Of a stretch of DNA of 64,000 nt, positions 1 to 9,251 are shown piece by piece; the stretch's first letter is position 1; each line of letters starts with the position of its first letter. The position numbers and the translations under genes were made by a program. The stretch spans positions 124,001 to 188,000 of the forward strand of contig NZ_FNAO01000005.1 of NCBI RefSeq assembly GCF_900101815.1, in the 5' to 3' direction. The notes under the pieces were generated by a model. It saw only the letters and a program-made list of their open reading frames with translations, searched no databases and was not told the origin of the DNA. This DNA is from Pricia antarctica. GTDB lineage: Bacteria; Bacteroidota; Bacteroidia; Flavobacteriales; Flavobacteriaceae.

Positions 1-1730
1 ATCACAAAATCTCCCTCGTCCAGGGTGGGTACAAATTCGCCTCCCATTCTAGTGAACAGAAACGCGGTAAATACCATTAAGCCCAAGGCCATGCCCAAAA
101 CCAATTTCTTTTTACGTAAGGCCCATGAAATGGCAGGCCGATATTTTCTTTCTAAAAAACCGATTAGTCTAGATGAAATAGTTTGTTTTTCGGTATTCGA
201 GGGTTTGATAAACATGGATGCCATTACCGGTATGTAAGTAAAGCAGAGGACCATAGCTCCAATAAGGGCAAAAGAGAATACTAATGCCATAGGCCGGAAC
301 ATTTTACCCTCTACATTGACCAGAGATAGAATGGGGATAAAAACGATGATTATGATTAGCTGCCCGAAGACTGCGGAGTTCATCATTTTCGTCGCTCCTT
401 GATAAGTGATCTGATCTATTAATCCTTGTCTTTCGTTTTTAGGAAGAGCCAGTAACTTAGTACGCTGACTTGTAATTTTAAAGGCAATGAATTCAACAAT
501 AATAACTGCGCCATCAATGATAATCCCAAAATCAATGGCACCTAAGCTCATCAAGTTGGCATCTACACCGAAGATGTACATCAATGAAAGTGCAAATAAC
601 AGTGATAACGGAATGACGGAGGCAACGACCAAGCCAGACCGTAGATTGCCCAAAAGCAATACGACAACGAAAATCACAATTAAACTCCCCAATATTAAGT
701 TCTCGGCAATTGTAAATGTGGTTTTGGCAATAAGTTCGCTTCGTTCTAAAAAGGGATTAATGGAAATACCTGGTGGCAATGTGGCTTGTATTTCGGCCAC
801 ACGCTCTTTTACAGCTTCGATCACAGCGTTAGAGTTGGCGTCTTTTAACATCATCACCTGCCCCAATACTTTTTCGCCTTCGCCATTTCCTGTGATTGCG
901 CCAAAACGATTGGCGTGACCAAACCCTACTGTAGCAATATCTCTTACATAGATCGGCACGTCTCCTTTGCTTGTAACTACAATGTCTTCAACATCTTGTA
1001 CCGAACCCACAAGTCCTTCGCCCCTGATAAAATAGCTTTGATTTACTTTTTCTATATAACCGCCCCCAGCGACACTATTGTTTTTTTCCAAAGCACTGAA
1101 TACATCAAATATGGAAACGTCCATAGCGCGAAGTCGTTCAGGGTTAATAGCTACTTCATAGGTCTTTAGGAAGCCTCCCCAAGTATTTACTTCAACCACT
1201 CCCGGTATACCGGAAAGTTGACGTTTGACCACCCAATCTTGAATGGTACGCACATCTGATAACGAATATTGATCTTTGTGTTTTGCGTCAACATCGATAA
1301 TATATTGATAGATTTCGCCAAGACCCGTGGAAACGGGACCCATAAATGGTTTGCCAAAGCCTGCCGGAATTTTTTCTTCGGCACTTTTTATTTTCTCGGC
1401 GATAAGCTGGCGGGGAAGGTATGTACCTAGATCATCATCAAATACAACCGTAACTACGGATAGCCCAAACTTTGAAACCGAACGGATTTCCTTAACGCCC
1501 GGTAAGTTCGCCATTTCCAGTTCTACGGAATAGGTCAAAAATTTCTCTACATCTTCAGTAGCTAAATTTCTAGAAGTTGTAATGACCTGCACTTGGTTAT
1601 TGGTTACATCCGGAACGGCCCCAATGGGGATATTAGAAAGGGAATACAGGCCAAACCCCACGATACCCGCCGTAAAGAGCAATACAATTAGCTTGTGATG
1701 AATACTGTATTGTATGATCCGTTCTAACAT
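1..1730 (-). CDS. Heavy-metal RND efflux pump inner-membrane subunit (CusA/CzcA type), partial
   Basis: The minus-strand reading frame is open from an ATG at 1730 to the window edge, giving the first 576 codons of a protein whose family is usually 1000-1450 residues long. The N-terminus reads MLERIIQYSIHHKLIVLLF followed by a first membrane helix, and the next stretch (IPIGAVPDVTNNQVQ) is typical of CusA/CzcA pumps. Later come the porter domain and the TM2-TM6 block with the GAIDFGIIIDGAVI segment of heavy-metal RND proteins. Such pumps export Cu/Ag or Zn/Co/Cd by proton antiport with a membrane-fusion partner and an outer-membrane channel. The partners, if in the same operon, lie outside the window. 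The gene follows a two-component system on the same strand and shares a regulatory box with it. The metal cannot be told from this half. Confidence 0.93.
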   Translation of the reverse strand, partial: MLERIIQYSIHHKLIVLLFTAGIVGFGLYSLSNIPIGAVPDVTNNQVQVITTSRNLATEDVEKFLTYSVELEMANLPGVKEIRSVSKFGLSVVTVVFDDDLGTYLPRQLIAEKIKSAEEKIPAGFGKPFMGPVSTGLGEIYQYIIDVDAKHKDQYSLSDVRTIQDWVVKRQLSGIPGVVEVNTWGGFLKTYEVAINPERLRAMDVSIFDVFSALEKNNSVAGGGYIEKVNQSYFIRGEGLVGSVQDVEDIVVTSKGDVPIYVRDIATVGFGHANRFGAITGNGEGEKVLGQVMMLKDANSNAVIEAVKERVAEIQATLPPGISINPFLERSELIAKTTFTIAENLILGSLIVIFVVVLLLGNLRSGLVVASVIPLSLLFALSLMYIFGVDANLMSLGAIDFGIIIDGAVIIVEFIAFKITSQRTKLLALPKNERQGLIDQITYQGATKMMNSAVFGQLIIIIVFIPILSLVNVEGKMFRPMALVFSFALIGAMVLCFTYIPVMASMFIKPSNTEKQTISSRLIGFLERKYRPAISWALRKKKLVLGMALGLMVFTAFLFTRMGGEFVPTLDEGDFV

Positions 1731-1758
1731 TTTTTGATTGTTTACATGAATAACAATC

Positions 1759-1817
1759 CAAATGTAGAACTGGAATCTAAGAGGGTTCTAAACCCTTTCT
1801 TAAGATTTGCTTAAAAT
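1759..1817 (-). promoter_or_regulatory. Promoter of the RND pump with a response-regulator box
   Basis: On the minus strand a perfect TAnnTTTG element (TACATTTG, 1766 down to 1759) lies upstream of the pump start at 1730. The 22 bp at 1796-1817 are identical to 4104-4125 in front of the adjacent response regulator gene. On the minus strand the box holds two TTAAG half-sites 11 bp apart, the period expected for OmpR/PhoB-family regulators. Its centre is 40.5 bp from the first base of the -7 element. Assignment to the neighbouring regulator is inferred. Confidence 0.7.
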
Positions 1818-2023
1818 AGGGTGCATCAATGATGTCTTATTTTAAAACTGCAAAAGCCCTGAACAATGTCCAAGACTTTTTTCAACCAATCAGTAAACAG
1901 TAACCGAAACATTTAAAGGTTAAGAGGGAAATCTATTTTCATTTTCAAGAGAGCCATTGTTAATTAAGTTATAAGAGTAGCCATCCATTATAAAAACTAG
2001 CCAAAGGAAATCTTAAGGTTCGA

Positions 2024-3397
2024 TTAAAATTGAATTGTGAAAGTCGTTCCGTTGCCAAATTCGCTATCAACCACTATTCGTGCATTAATAGCGTCGGCAG
2101 CCTTTTTGGCTATGGACAGACCCAAACCGTTCCCTGGAATACTTTTATGTTTTAAGGCTTCCGACCTGAAAAAATGGTTGAACAAGTTGTCCAAATCCTC
2201 TTTTTTTATGCCAATTCCCTCATCTTGAACCTTGCAAACAATCTTAGACTCCAATTGCTCTATTGTTATATGAATCGTGGTGGCATTCTTGGAATATTTA
2301 ATGGCGTTACCAATGATATTGTCCATTATTAAGTTCGTGTAATACGAAGGAACCATATTTTCATTCGGAACCTCATCTTGAAAATCTATAGAGAGTTCTT
2401 TTTGCATTATGGCCTTTTTGTGTCTCGAAAGAATTTCGTCTATTAAAGTAGGCAAAGAAATTAGTGATTCAGATGCTATTTTTGAAGAGGTACCTAACCT
2501 TGCCAACAACAAAAGTTGTTCTATTGTGTCGGTCATACGGTCTATTTCTGAAAGGCTGAATTTAATTTTATCTTCATATTCTTCCTGCTCTCTCGGTTTT
2601 CGAATCAGTACCTCTAACGTCCCTCTTAGTGTCGATAGAGGTGTGCGCAATTCGTGGGAAGCGTCGGATGTAAACTGTCGCTCTCGCCCCATAGCATTTT
2701 CAATACGTTGAAGCAACTCATTGATTCCGGAAGACAACTCATAGAGTTCATCCCTGTTTTGAGGAAGAACGACCCTGTCATTCAAATTGTTCTTGGTAAT
2801 TCTTTTTGTTGTTTCGGTTATAACCTTTACCGGTATGATACCTCGTCCTGCCAAGTATCTAGAAATGAAATATAACCCCACCAAGAGAAATAAATAAGAC
2901 ACGATCAAAACATTCCTTAGGTTAAGCAATACCATCTTAGATGATTCCAATGACATTGCAGTCAGTATGAAACCCTTTATTTTGCCATTTTGTTCAATAG
3001 GAACCTGAACTTGACGGATGGGCCTTTCATTTAGGGTTCCATCGAAATTTCCTCCATATTTGTCGAGCGGATTAAAAGCAAGTTCGTCTTCTTTAAGGTT
3101 GGGAGACTTATCCATAAAATTTCCATTTTTATCAAGAATTTGGATAAAAACAGGGTTGACTTGCACCTCGCGATGTTCACTTTCTTCCCATTCAATTTTA
3201 TTAATAACCTTGATACTATCCCCAACTATGTTTATTTCTCCGCTATGCTTAACTGCTTCAAAGGCAAGGTCGTTATCCAGATTTTGGTAAACCGTTCCCT
3301 GCACAACAAAATAAACAACGGTAAAAGCCACCGCCATTATAATTGCGGTGGCTGTCATATAGTGCAACGCTATCCTATTTCTAAAACTTAAGCTCAT
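2024..3397 (-). CDS. Sensor histidine kinase, CusS-like
   Basis: This 457-residue membrane kinase has a first transmembrane helix at about 13-33, a periplasmic sensor loop of about 125 residues, a second helix at about 163-180, a HAMP region, and HisKA with phospho-acceptor His248 in ASHELRTPL. The ATPase domain follows with an N box (IIGNAIKYS), a G1 box (DEGIGI) and a G2 box (GNGLGLSIA). The start overlaps the stop of the response regulator gene by 4 nt (ATGA), so the two are translationally coupled. The RND pump lies directly downstream on the same strand, so metal sensing in the periplasm is the likely role. The loop has no obvious Met/His cluster, so the ligand is open. Confidence 0.92.
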   Translation of the reverse strand: MSLSFRNRIALHYMTATAIIMAVAFTVVYFVVQGTVYQNLDNDLAFEAVKHSGEINIVGDSIKVINKIEWEESEHREVQVNPVFIQILDKNGNFMDKSPNLKEDELAFNPLDKYGGNFDGTLNERPIRQVQVPIEQNGKIKGFILTAMSLESSKMVLLNLRNVLIVSYLFLLVGLYFISRYLAGRGIIPVKVITETTKRITKNNLNDRVVLPQNRDELYELSSGINELLQRIENAMGRERQFTSDASHELRTPLSTLRGTLEVLIRKPREQEEYEDKIKFSLSEIDRMTDTIEQLLLLARLGTSSKIASESLISLPTLIDEILSRHKKAIMQKELSIDFQDEVPNENMVPSYYTNLIMDNIIGNAIKYSKNATTIHITIEQLESKIVCKVQDEGIGIKKEDLDNLFNHFFRSEALKHKSIPGNGLGLSIAKKAADAINARIVVDSEFGNGTTFTIQF

Positions 3398-4062
3398 ACT
3401 TCTTTAGCGATATAGCCGATTCCCCTAACCGTCTGTATATAATTTTCATCTTTTGTCAACTTCAATTTTTTGCGAAGCGCATTGATATATACGTCAATAA
3501 CACCAGTATTGTATTCAAAATGAATATCCCAAACACTTTCGATAATTCGAGACCTTCTGCAAACCATACCCTTGTTCCGTATTAAGTATTCGAGCAAGGC
3601 GAACTCTTTTTGCGTAAGGCTTATTTCTTCGTTTCCCTTTAGAACTTGATGTGTTGCCGTATTGAGTGTGATGTTCCCCAGTTTAAAAACGGAATGTTCC
3701 CCTGATTTTGGGCGCAATTGAACCTTAATTCGTTCAAGAAGTTCTTCAAAATGAAAGGGCTTTTTAATATAGTCGTTCGCACCGGCTTGAAGTCCAAATA
3801 TCGTTTCGTCCAAGGTATCCTTTGCCGTTAAAAAAATAACCGGGGTTTCTTTAAAATCTTTTCTGAATTGACGACAAATTTCAATACCGCTTACCCCTGG
3901 AACCATCCAATCCAATAGTAACAAGTCATATTCTCCTGAAAGTGCTAATTCAAGTCCTTTTTTACCTTCTTCGGCAATATCCACGGCATAAGACTCTTCT
4001 TCCAAACCTTGTTTGAGAAAGTTAAATATGCCAGGTTCGTCCTCTACGATTAGAATTCTCAT
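3394..4062 (-). CDS. Response regulator, OmpR/PhoB family
   Basis: A 222-residue two-domain regulator. The receiver domain has the acidic pocket (VEDEP), phospho-acceptor Asp51 in LLLLDWMVPG, and the conserved Lys in IKKPFHFEELL. The C-terminal winged helix (about 125-220) has the family pattern, ending in VRGIGYIAKEV. It is the first gene of the operon with the kinase at 2024-3397. A 22-bp box 42 bp upstream of its start is repeated before the RND pump gene, so it probably activates both. The candidate -7 element would place transcription at or next to the ATG, that is, a leaderless or nearly leaderless message. Confidence 0.93.
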   Translation of the reverse strand: MRILIVEDEPGIFNFLKQGLEEESYAVDIAEEGKKGLELALSGEYDLLLLDWMVPGVSGIEICRQFRKDFKETPVIFLTAKDTLDETIFGLQAGANDYIKKPFHFEELLERIKVQLRPKSGEHSVFKLGNITLNTATHQVLKGNEEISLTQKEFALLEYLIRNKGMVCRRSRIIESVWDIHFEYNTGVIDVYINALRKKLKLTKDENYIQTVRGIGYIAKEV

Positions 4063-4066
4063 ACTA

Positions 4067-4125
4067 CAAAAGTTACGCTTTTAAGTTAAGCTGAGATTGG
4101 GTTTTTCTTAAGATTTGCTTAAAAT
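4067..4125 (-). promoter_or_regulatory. Promoter of the two-component operon with the same 22-bp box
   Basis: The 22 bp at 4104-4125 match 1796-1817 exactly. On the minus strand a -7-like element AACTTTTG (4074 down to 4067, one mismatch to TAnnTTTG) sits 40.5 bp from the box centre, the same distance as at the RND pump promoter. If the element is used, the start of transcription falls on or next to the regulator's ATG at 4062. Confidence 0.6.
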
Positions 4126-4134
4126 TTACGTGCA

Positions 4135-4850
4135 TTGCGTAGCGCCTATTTCAGAATTAGATCAAAATGTTTTCGATCAGCCATGTGGTTTCCGACTTTA
4201 ACGAGAAATCGGCTTTTACCGATCCGCGACGCCCCATTTTTATGGGGAGCTTATAGGCAAAAAAGGCATTGTGCCAGCAAAAGCCGCTATACTTGCCATG
4301 GAGCTCGTTCAGCATCCAACTTCGGGGAAGCGCTTCCAACGAACTTTTGAAGAATTTTGTGGCGTTCAACGTTTTGCTGAAACCGGTTTTTATAAATTCC
4401 AGTTCAAAGAAATTAGTGGCAAAGTTGCCATTCTTTAATAATGTCGCCATCCTGCTCGTTGGAATGGTAGGCGAACTTTCCCAACAATGTAAAATGGTTG
4501 GTTGCGTTTTTATCCCCTGTCAGGTTGTAAAAAGTTATCTGGGGAATATAGCTGGGCGTTTTCGCGGGATACGAATCTTCATTTTACATTCGGAACGTAA
4601 TCTGCAAGGTTAAAACCGTCATCAAGTTCGATTCCTTCCACTTTCGAATGTTAAACTGGGGTTTACGTTGGTCTCGAACATCAGGGGTTCAATATAGCCA
4701 ATATCCGTGGGGAAGGTAATATAACTGTCGCTCTGGCTGACCTGCACTATTTTGGCCAGATAAAGGTCGGGCAGGCTATAGTTTGGTTGTTGTGCGTAGG
4801 CCGTTTGCAATACTAAAATAATAAAAATTGGTAGGTGGCCATAGCTGAGT
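4135..4850 (-). pseudogene. Decayed outer-membrane beta-barrel protein, phospholipase A-like
   Basis: Minus-strand coding signal runs through at least three frames. The first piece begins with a signal-peptide-like stretch (LPIFIILVLQTAYAQQ, near 4825-4795) with no ATG in frame, and ends after NPSLTFE. The next piece includes DGFNLADYVPNVK and, in another frame, a run starting TPSYIPQITFYNLTGDK and containing FAYHSNEQDGD. The last piece carries NGNFATNFFELEFIKTGFSK. The HSN-x-x-DG and NFFELE segments resemble barrel proteins of the outer-membrane phospholipase A type, but that naming is tentative. Several frameshifts and a missing start show it is not functional. Confidence 0.6.
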
Positions 4851-4859
4851 ATTTGTAAA

Positions 4860-5267
4860 TTATTTTTCTTTCGGATTTTTCCATTTTATAGTTATTAAAT
4901 AGGCCATAAAGGAAAAACCAAGCGTCAGAGCGGTTCTAATGAACAGTGCCCCGATGGTCTTGGTTTCGTAGAGGCCGCCCGCATCTATATGCGCGTAAAG
5001 GCCGACCATTGCCCCGATTAATATGAAAACAGAAACCAGTAAGGGTTTGACCGTCCATTTTTTTAGCTTTAGCAATCCATAGGCGGCAATAAGATAAAGC
5101 ATGCTACTTATGAAATTCACCCAGACGACCATGGGTACGTAATTACCTTCTTTGGCCCGTATGCCGAACCAATCAAAGATGACCGAACTGCTCAAAAACA
5201 AGGTCAACAGCGCGAACGCCGTTAAAATAAATAGGGTGACGAACCTCGATATTTTGCGCTTTTTCAT
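4860..5267 (-). CDS. Four-helix membrane protein of unknown function
   Basis: A 135-residue protein with four hydrophobic segments (about 9-30, 45-65, 72-90 and 103-124) and a basic N-terminus (MKKRKISRF), so probably an inner-membrane protein. I do not recognise the family. Its ATG overlaps the stop of the LOG-family gene by 4 nt, which makes it the last gene of the exporter operon that starts at 14011. A degraded gene follows 9 nt downstream, so its 3' end may have been affected by the same decay, although the reading frame ends cleanly in a lysine-rich tail. Confidence 0.7.
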   Translation of the reverse strand: MKKRKISRFVTLFILTAFALLTLFLSSSVIFDWFGIRAKEGNYVPMVVWVNFISSMLYLIAAYGLLKLKKWTVKPLLVSVFILIGAMVGLYAHIDAGGLYETKTIGALFIRTALTLGFSFMAYLITIKWKNPKEK

Positions 5268-6028
5268 CTTATTCGATTTATAGGGTTTACTTTCTCAAAA
5301 CTTTCGCCAAACCACCATTTTGGTTTTTGTGGTTTTGGCGTCAGTTTGAATTTTTCGATGGCGTGGGTCTTGATATGTTCCGCCATTTCTTCCACGGAAT
5401 CGGTCACGAAAAGCAGTTTCATATCCTCAGGGCTTATACTTTCGTTCTCGGCCATGATCTTGATGTGTTGGCAGAGTTCCTTATGGTACTCCGAACCGAA
5501 AATGACGACGGGGAAATTCTGTATCATTTTGGTCTGTATCAGGGTAATCGATTCAAACAGTTCATCCAACGTACCCATTCCCCCCGGCATGACCACAAAA
5601 GCGTAAGAATATTTTATTAAAAGAAACTTCCGCACAAAAAAGTAGCGAATGTCTATCCACTTATGCAGATACGGATTCGGTTTTTGTTCGAAGGGAAGGA
5701 TGATGTTGCAGCCCACCGAATATCCGCCCGCTTCATAAGCTCCTTTGTTCGCGGCTTCCATAATTCCGGGGCCACCGCCCGTCATTACCGTAAATCCCAA
5801 ATTTGCCAGGGCCGCGCCAACTTTTTCTGCTTGTTGGTAAAAGGTATTGTCCGCCTCGAACCGTGCCGACCCAAAAACCGTTACGCAAGGTCCGATAAAA
5901 TGCAATTTTCGAAAGGCCTTGATGAAACTGAGCTGTACCCTGAAGGTAAAGAACAGTTCCTTGAACCTGGACATCGGTCCAAGTAAAAATTTGGACTCCT
6001 CGGTCTGTAAACGATTGTTATTTTCCAT
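5264..6028 (-). CDS. LOG-family nucleotide 5'-monophosphate phosphoribohydrolase-like protein
   Basis: 254 residues with a Rossmann-like lysine decarboxylase-like fold. The family motif PGGMGTLDE is at 148-156 and GGGPGIMEA at 84-92. Members with both motifs split nucleotide monophosphates into base and ribose 5-phosphate (LOG/PpnN-type chemistry). This is the longer TIGR00730-type bacterial form. It begins 1 nt inside the permease stop (TGATG) and overlaps the next gene, so it is translated from the exporter operon. Why a nucleotide hydrolase travels with a drug-type ABC exporter is not clear from sequence. Confidence 0.9.
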   Translation of the reverse strand: MENNNRLQTEESKFLLGPMSRFKELFFTFRVQLSFIKAFRKLHFIGPCVTVFGSARFEADNTFYQQAEKVGAALANLGFTVMTGGGPGIMEAANKGAYEAGGYSVGCNIILPFEQKPNPYLHKWIDIRYFFVRKFLLIKYSYAFVVMPGGMGTLDELFESITLIQTKMIQNFPVVIFGSEYHKELCQHIKIMAENESISPEDMKLLFVTDSVEEMAEHIKTHAIEKFKLTPKPQKPKWWFGESFEKVNPINRIR

Positions 6029-7149
6029 CAGGTAACCTTTTTGTAGCTATATACTGCCAACGCATTCATTATTAAAGCATAAGCCAAGGTTTTTAAGAGT
6101 TGCTGATAAATATCGGAAAAACCAGCACCCTTCAACATGACCATACGCATGACCTGCACATAATATTTAATGGGATTGAATTCAGTAAGCACTTGTGCCC
6201 AATTCGGCATACTTTCTATTGGCGTGAACAAGCCACTCATCAAGATGAAGATGACCATAAAAAACCAAGCAATGAACATGGCCTGTTGTTGCGTATCGGT
6301 AAAATTGGAGATAAAGAGCCCCATGCCCAAAATGACCAATATGTAAATGATAGAATAGCCATACATCAATAAAATACTTCCCACAATGGGAATATCGAAA
6401 AGCAATTTTGCGATAATCAACCCAACGGTCAAAAGGACCAGCCCCAGAATCAAAAATGGAAATAATTTCCCTATAATGAACTGATATTTTTTTATAGGCG
6501 TAACGTTGATCTGCTCCAAGGTTCCGATTTCCTTTTCACGTACGATATTCATCCCTGATAGGAAAAGTGTAATCATGGTAACCAATAGCACCAAGATACC
6601 GGGCACCATAAACGTTTTATAGTTCAATGTCTCGTTATACCAAAATGAGGGAATAGTGGCGATGTTTTGGAGTTTGTTGATATTTTCGCCGACCAACAGT
6701 AATTCCGTTCGGACTTTTTGGTTGAACTGCTGCACAATCCGGTTCACATATACGTTTTCCACTCCCGCCGCCGCCCCGTCTATGGCATTTATTCTTACCG
6801 ACAGGTCGGTCTTCTTTTCTTTTAACAAGTTTCTTTCAAAATGCAGAGGTATTTCCAAAACTACGTCCACCTGACCTTCCAACATATCTGCGTCGGCTAT
6901 TATGTGAGAAGGAAAATCCGTTAGTACATTAAAATATGTCGATGCATTGAATTTTTCAATCAGTTCTCGCGAAAGGGAAGTCTTGTCATTATCTATATAG
7001 CCAAACTTGATGTTCTTAACTTCAAAAGTCGCCGCGTTGGCCAAGATGGCCAATTGGATCAGGGGCAATACAAAAATAATCGGAAGCATCGCCTTGTTCC
7101 GAAAGATCTGCTTGAATTCTTTTTGTATGATGTAGCGTATCGTGTTCAT
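6028..7149 (-). CDS. ABC-2 type transporter permease (YbhR/YbhS-like)
   Basis: 373 residues from the ATG at 7149 (MNTIRYIIQKEFKQIFRNK). A TTG at 7167 is in frame but the ATG is preferred. One N-terminal helix is followed by a long extracytoplasmic domain (about 45-170) and five helices near the C-terminus, with the ABC-2 coupling motif REKEIGTLEQINVTPI. This is the architecture of E. coli YbhS/YbhR. It pairs with the second permease at 7261-8367 and two ATPases to make a Ybh-type exporter. The substrate cannot be read from sequence; the E. coli homologue is linked to drug and cation export. Confidence 0.92.
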   Translation of the reverse strand: MNTIRYIIQKEFKQIFRNKAMLPIIFVLPLIQLAILANAATFEVKNIKFGYIDNDKTSLSRELIEKFNASTYFNVLTDFPSHIIADADMLEGQVDVVLEIPLHFERNLLKEKKTDLSVRINAIDGAAAGVENVYVNRIVQQFNQKVRTELLLVGENINKLQNIATIPSFWYNETLNYKTFMVPGILVLLVTMITLFLSGMNIVREKEIGTLEQINVTPIKKYQFIIGKLFPFLILGLVLLTVGLIIAKLLFDIPIVGSILLMYGYSIIYILVILGMGLFISNFTDTQQQAMFIAWFFMVIFILMSGLFTPIESMPNWAQVLTEFNPIKYYVQVMRMVMLKGAGFSDIYQQLLKTLAYALIMNALAVYSYKKVT

Positions 7150-7172
7150 TTTAAGTTCAAGTATCAAGCGCC

Positions 7173-7186
7173 CCCGAAATTTCGGG
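7173..7186. repeat. Short perfect palindrome between permease genes
   Basis: CCCGAAATTTCGGG is a perfect 14-bp palindrome in the gap between two permease genes of one operon. It has no adequate T run, so it is more likely a small repetitive palindrome or an mRNA hairpin than a terminator. Confidence 0.5.
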
Positions 7187-7260
7187 ACAAAAAAGGTTTA
7201 TTTGTCTACGAGTCCAGTTTTTTATTTCTAACTTCTTATTTTGTATTTCGTACTTCTTTT

Positions 7261-8367
7261 TCATTCCAATCGAATCTTATACTTCTTCACGCTCAAAGCG
7301 ATAAAAAATAAGGTCATGCCTACCAATATCAGGGTTTCTTTCCATAGATATACCAAGCCCACACCTTTCAACATGATACCTTTTAAAATAATGATAAACC
7401 ATCTAGCGGGAATGATATTGCTAATGACCTGCAAGGGAAACGGCATACTACTGATAGGGAAAATAAAGCCCGACAATAAAATTACCGGTAGCATCAACCC
7501 CATAAGCGAAACCATCATCGCCGTTTGTTGTGATGCCGAAACTGTTGATATCAAAATTCCCAATGAAAGTGCATTCATGATAAAAAGGATGGTTTCGGCT
7601 CCCAACAAAAATAGGTTTCCTTCCACGGGCATACTAAAAACAAAAATGCTGAGCAGTATAATAACGATGGCGTTGATGACGGATAGCAGAATGTAGGGCA
7701 CTACTTTGCCCACGATGACTTGAAAGGGCTTTAAAGGCGAAACCAAAAGAATTTCCATAGTGCCCAATTCTTTTTCACGGGTTATGGAAATCGAGGTCAT
7801 CATGGCGGATACCAACATTAAAATTATCGTCATTACCCCTGGCACGAACATAAAAACACTTTTCAGTTCGGGATTATAGAACATTCGGGTCTGTACACCG
7901 ATTTGATAGGGTATGGATATGTCTTTGTTGAGAAGTTCTTGGTAGCTACTTAAGATCGAACTGGTGTAATTACTAATCGTGTTGGCCGTATTCGGATCCG
8001 TTGCATCGGTCAGTATTTGAACGGTCGCCTGATTTTCGGTCATTAATTTTTTGCTGAAATCTTTCTCAAAATTAAGTACCGCTTTGATCTCTCCTTTTTT
8101 GAATGCCGTTTCTATATCTCTTTCATTGTCCAAAAAGTCCTTTATACTGAAATATTTGGAGGCTGATATTTTGTCTATGATTTGTTTGGTATTGGCATCT
8201 TTGGAATGGTCGAGTATGGCGATATCTACATTATTTATCTCATTGGTTATGGCAAAACCGAACAGCATGACCTGAACGATCGGCATACCGAAAAGGATGA
8301 ACAAAGAGCGCTTGTCACGAAAAATGTGATAAAACTCCTTTTTAATAAATCCTATGAATCGTTTCAT
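7261..8367 (-). CDS. ABC-2 type transporter permease (YbhS/YbhR-like)
   Basis: 368 residues. The N-terminus (FIKKEFYHIFRDKRSLFILF) leads into one helix, then a loop of about 140 residues outside the membrane, then five helices with the coupling segment TREKELGTMEILLVSPLKPF. It is homologous to the permease at 6028-7149, and the two probably form a heterodimer. It lies 149 bp downstream of the ATPase at 8517-9251, a wider gap than elsewhere in the operon. The membrane-fusion protein and TolC channel encoded upstream suggest export across both membranes. Confidence 0.92.
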   Translation of the reverse strand: MKRFIGFIKKEFYHIFRDKRSLFILFGMPIVQVMLFGFAITNEINNVDIAILDHSKDANTKQIIDKISASKYFSIKDFLDNERDIETAFKKGEIKAVLNFEKDFSKKLMTENQATVQILTDATDPNTANTISNYTSSILSSYQELLNKDISIPYQIGVQTRMFYNPELKSVFMFVPGVMTIILMLVSAMMTSISITREKELGTMEILLVSPLKPFQVIVGKVVPYILLSVINAIVIILLSIFVFSMPVEGNLFLLGAETILFIMNALSLGILISTVSASQQTAMMVSLMGLMLPVILLSGFIFPISSMPFPLQVISNIIPARWFIIILKGIMLKGVGLVYLWKETLILVGMTLFFIALSVKKYKIRLE

Positions 8368-8516
8368 TTTTATCTAAAGGTTAATACGCTGTCCGTATTA
8401 GGTTTTTTTGGAGGTATGGATTTTAAGATGATAACGGCCTACTGATTACTATTCATTTTTTAGATATTATTTTACTCGTTACTGCGAACTGCAACTGACA
8501 ACTGCTACTGAATTCA

Positions 8517-9251
8517 TCACTCAATATTCCTAGCCAGTTTCAGAAAAACTTGGTTCATGGATTCAACCTTATACTTCTCCTTTAGGTTTTTGGGTGTATC
8601 CAGCGCTTCTATTTTCCCTGCCACCATGATGGATACCCTATCACAGTATTCAGCCTCATCCATATAATGTGTAGTTACGAAAATGGTCTTGCCTTTGTGG
8701 GCCTCGCGATAAATCATTTCCCAGAACTTCCGCCGGGTAATAGGGTCAACCCCGCCGGTAGGCTCATCTAAAAATATGATTTGGGGGTCATGCAATAACG
8801 ATACGGAAAAAGCTACTTTCTGTTTCCAGCCCAAAGGCAGCGAACCGACCAGTTTATCGGCCTCATCATGCAGGTCGAGTTCATCGATCAGGTTTTGAGA
8901 CTTCGTTTTGATGTCGGATTTCTTGAGTCCGTAAATACCCCCGAAAAAAGTGATGTTTTCCCGTATGGTCAGATCATTGTACAATGAAAACCGCTGGCTC
9001 ATGTATCCAATACTTCTTTTAACCTTTTCGGCCTGCGATTTTACATCGAAACCAGCTACCTGCGCTTCGCCTGAAGAGGGTTTTGAGATACCGATGAGCA
9101 TTTTCATGGCCGTGGTCTTTCCCGCTCCATTTGCGCCCAAAAATCCGAACACTTCTCCTTTGCCCACTTGAAAAGAGATGTTGTCCACCGCCGTGAAGTC
9201 TCCAAACGTTTTGGTCAGGTTCTTTACGTGTATGATGTTTCCGTTTTTCAT
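8517..9251 (-). CDS. ABC transporter ATP-binding protein (C-terminal half of YbhF)
   Basis: 244 residues with Walker A GANGAGKTT (39-47), a Q loop, and Walker B FLDEP followed by TGGVDP. The signature position reads LPLGWKQ instead of LSGGM, a feature shared with the second nucleotide-binding domain of YbhF-type transporters. Its start overlaps the preceding ATPase gene by 4 nt. In E. coli YbhF the two domains are one polypeptide; here they are separate genes that likely form a heterodimer on the two ABC-2 permeases. Confidence 0.93.
   Translation of the reverse strand: MKNGNIIHVKNLTKTFGDFTAVDNISFQVGKGEVFGFLGANGAGKTTAMKMLIGISKPSSGEAQVAGFDVKSQAEKVKRSIGYMSQRFSLYNDLTIRENITFFGGIYGLKKSDIKTKSQNLIDELDLHDEADKLVGSLPLGWKQKVAFSVSLLHDPQIIFLDEPTGGVDPITRRKFWEMIYREAHKGKTIFVTTHYMDEAEYCDRVSIMVAGKIEALDTPKNLKEKYKVESMNQVFLKLARNIE

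Noticed and set aside
7173-7186. Palindrome considered as an intrinsic terminator
   Set aside because: It lies inside an operon and lacks an adequate T run.
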